DNA from: Atopobium fossor DSM 15642
GTDB lineage: Bacteria > Actinomycetota > Coriobacteriia > Coriobacteriales > Atopobiaceae
Length of the DNA stretch: 64,000 nucleotides
Assembly (NCBI RefSeq): GCF_000483125.1
Contig: NZ_KI519553.1
Coordinates: 869,137 to 933,136, forward strand
Direction: 5' to 3'
Shown: in pieces, positions 62,191-64,000 of the stretch
Layout of the letters: each line of letters opens with the position of its first letter
How positions within the stretch are numbered: position 1 is the stretch's first letter
Position numbers and translations under genes: made by a program
The notes under the pieces: generated by a model
The model's database searches: none
What the model was told of the DNA's origin: nothing
Seen by the model: the letters and a program-made list of their open reading frames with translations, nothing else

Positions 62191-63858
62191 CTAACCCCTA
62201 AATGCTGCTACCAGCTCATCAACCATATTCTTCAAGTCATCCAAACCAATTTCGCTATCAGATGAACCTGTAGTTATTACAGGTTTGCTCGTAGAAGCGC
62301 AGCTGTTGCAGCCTACCGAATAGCTAATAGGCGACTGATGTCCCACGGGCATCTCAATGCCAAGGTCATGCTTTGCAACCTCGGAAGACACCGTATCTAA
62401 AACATGCGCCTGCTGCGTCGCATGATTGGTGGAGTTCTTTACAAGCTCAGGATGATAGCGCGCAAAAATCTCATCATGCTCAATAAGCTCATCAGGCTCT
62501 GTAAGACCATTTACTACGCGCTTTACGTTAATAAGATGCTGGGGTCCAACATTTTCGGAGATTGAACTGCCTCCCCAGGTTCCACAACCCAAAGTAAGAG
62601 CCACCTCAAGACCGGTAGAAAGACCTGTACCACCTTGGGTGCCACCCGTATTGATAAGAATACGTGAAGCAGGCTTAACAGAGAACTTGCGCACGATTGT
62701 TTTGTCTTCTGTATGAATGCTCATGGTATGACCAATGCCATTTTGCAACAAAGCAATCGATAAATCGCAAGCTTCTTCCCAATTTTCCACTGTATAAAAT
62801 GCGAGAACACAGGTGAGTTTCTCAAAGGAAAGAGGCCACTTATCGCCAACACCCTTCTGCTCACCAAGAAGCACCTTGGTACCCTCGGGAATGGTAATAC
62901 CAGCAGCGCGAGCAATGGTTTGTGGATCTCTACCCACAAACTTGGGGCACATAGCATGGCCATTGCGGAACAACAAAGAGCATACCTTGGCACACTCTTC
63001 TTCGGTCATGAAATAGCCACCCTGGCTCTTAAATTCCGCAACAACCTTATCGTGGTTATAGGTCTCGCAGATAACACTTTGCTCAGAAGCACAAATAGTA
63101 CCGTTATCAAAGGTCTTGGAAGCAATAATACGCTTTACAGCTGCATGAATATCGGCTGAGCGCTCGATATAAGCAGGAGAATTACCAGCACCAACACCCA
63201 AAGCAGGCTTGCCAGAGCTATAGGCAGCTTTTACCATAGCGGGACCACCTGTAGCAATAATCATATCAACTTCAGGTGCATGCATAAGGGTTTCTGCAGC
63301 TGCCATACTAGAAATTGTAATACCCTGGATGCAATTCTCGGGAGCACCTGCACTCACTGCCGCATCACTCATAATTTGAATGGCTAAATTAGTGCATTTA
63401 GCTGCCTGAGGATGGGGAGAAAAGACAATTGCATTGCGGGATTTAAGTGCAATTATCGATTTGTAAATTACCGTTGAAGTGGGATTGGTAGACGGAGTAA
63501 TACCCATAAGCAGACCAACTGGCTCTGCAATGGTAATGACTTCGTTTTTTTCATCCACATCGATTATACCAATGGTTTTCTTGTCCTTGATTTGCTCGTA
63601 GAGCAGACCAGAAGCCATATGGTTCTTATAAATCTTATCGTGAACGTTACCAAAACCCGTTTCATCTACAGCCATTTGTGCGAGTGCCTCGGCATTTTGC
63701 TCTGCAGCATCAACCATTGCACACAAAATACGGTCGATCTGTTCGCTGGTATATGTTGCAAGCTGATTTGCTGCAACTTTACCCTTTCGAGCTAAGTCAC
63801 GCGCCGCCTGGATGCTTTGAAGATCATAGTCGAATTCTTGCATCATAACTCTTTTCAT
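62191..63858 (-). CDS. Acylating aldehyde dehydrogenase (EutE/PduP-like) with C-terminal encapsulation-like peptide
   Basis: A 555-residue CoA-acylating aldehyde dehydrogenase that converts an aldehyde to its acyl-CoA with NAD. ITPSTNPTSTVIYKSI is at about residue 120, the catalytic Cys256 lies in DNGTICASEQSV, and GTQGGTGLSTGLEVALTLGCGTWGG is the late family block (about 406-430). After residue 475 a tail unusual for simple AdhE-like domains is present: a low-complexity linker with SVGCNSCAS (about 514-522), then an amphipathic helix IGLDDLKNMVDELVAAF (537-553). That is the form of peptides that dock enzymes inside microcompartments. The BMC shell gene ends 53 bases upstream on the same strand. 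Confidence 0.92.
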   Translation of the reverse strand: MKRVMMQEFDYDLQSIQAARDLARKGKVAANQLATYTSEQIDRILCAMVDAAEQNAEALAQMAVDETGFGNVHDKIYKNHMASGLLYEQIKDKKTIGIIDVDEKNEVITIAEPVGLLMGITPSTNPTSTVIYKSIIALKSRNAIVFSPHPQAAKCTNLAIQIMSDAAVSAGAPENCIQGITISSMAAAETLMHAPEVDMIIATGGPAMVKAAYSSGKPALGVGAGNSPAYIERSADIHAAVKRIIASKTFDNGTICASEQSVICETYNHDKVVAEFKSQGGYFMTEEECAKVCSLLFRNGHAMCPKFVGRDPQTIARAAGITIPEGTKVLLGEQKGVGDKWPLSFEKLTCVLAFYTVENWEEACDLSIALLQNGIGHTMSIHTEDKTIVRKFSVKPASRILINTGGTQGGTGLSTGLEVALTLGCGTWGGSSISENVGPQHLINVKRVVNGLTEPDELIEHDEIFARYHPELVKNSTNHATQQAHVLDTVSSEVAKHDLGIEMPVGHQSPISYSVGCNSCASTSKPVITTGSSDSEIGLDDLKNMVDELVAAFRG

Positions 63859-63910
63859 ATTGACGCCCTACACAAGAAGGAAGCCAAACGCCATGTAATG
63901 TACTAGCTTC

Positions 63911-64000
63911 TTACTCTGCGTGCGGCAAAATGGACTCAACCATGCCATCGGGACGTGGAATAACGTGTACAGAGAGAAGCTCGCCTACACGCTGAGCTGC
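63911..64000 (-). CDS. BMC-domain shell protein, last 29 residues only
   Basis: The window ends inside this gene. On the minus strand 64000-63911 encodes 29 residues and a TAA stop. The sequence reads AAQRVGELLSVHVIPRPDG and continues MVESILPHAE. This is the conserved C-terminus of hexameric BMC shell proteins of the PduA/EutM/CcmK type, in which RVGEL-x-SVHVIPRP is diagnostic. The paralog type (BMC-H or the second half of a BMC-T) cannot be told from so little. It proves that the locus continues to the right. Confidence 0.85.
   Translation of the reverse strand, partial: AAQRVGELLSVHVIPRPDGMVESILPHAE

Overview
This window looks like a chromosomal segment of a low-to-mid GC actinobacterium of the class Coriobacteriia, most likely the family Atopobiaceae (Atopobium, Lancefieldella, Fannyhessea or Olsenella relatives). 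That placement is inference from three things: the actinobacterial order uvrC-rapZ-yvcK-whiA-gap-pgk-tpiA-gpmI-secG, the several LPxTG wall-anchored proteins with Gram-positive signal peptides, and an A+T-rich, mostly minus-strand gene layout. No rRNA, phage, insertion sequence, CRISPR array or replication origin was seen. Two tRNA genes, Val(GAC) and Leu(GAG), are present, both on the minus strand.

Layout. 1-358: 5' part of a secreted coiled-coil protein. 545-619: tRNA-Val with a clear promoter and terminator. 724-3875: alpha-galactosidase and M18 aminopeptidase, divergent. 3991-7575: a large LPxTG-anchored GH33 sialidase. 7743-11854: a membrane glycosylation operon (GT2, YccF, GT39-like, GtrB-like GT2). 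12045-18325, plus strand: 1-phosphofructokinase, LPxTG papain-like protease, rhodanese and a YfcC-type carrier. 18520-21453: an ECF transporter of the MptD type with a well-defined promoter and operator. 21538-24583: a partner-switching pair (STAS-kinase fusion plus PP2C phosphatase). 24659-25593: tRNA-Leu and two small genes of unknown function. 25882-31816: a five-gene oligopeptide ABC transporter. 32052-42192: secG, lower glycolysis and the whiA/yvcK/rapZ/uvrC block. 42356-45076: an ATP-grasp ligase and an LPxTG surface protein. 45267-55421: a sialic acid uptake and catabolism operon. 55846-57537: a flavoprotein oxidoreductase. 57620-64000: one end of a bacterial microcompartment (BMC) locus.

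How the genes work together. The surface sialidase can release sialic acid from host glycans. A Dpp/Sat-type ABC transporter, with the gene order binding protein, permease, fused permease-ATPase, ATPase, would import it. A lyase, a ROK kinase and the NanE epimerase would convert it to N-acetylglucosamine-6-phosphate, which feeds glycolysis. The operon also holds two linked esterase-family genes. One keeps its catalytic triad; in the other all three triad positions are replaced, so it looks like a pseudoenzyme.

At the right end, an acylating aldehyde dehydrogenase with a C-terminal encapsulation-like helix, an iron alcohol dehydrogenase, a MerR regulator and the last 29 residues of a BMC shell protein show an aldehyde-processing microcompartment. 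Its signature enzyme lies outside the window. Between these genes sits a compact unit of unknown role: a DUF4125 protein, a DUF4037 nucleotidyltransferase-like protein and a TPR protein, translationally coupled to the MerR gene. This unit and the esterase pseudoenzyme are the most promising leads.
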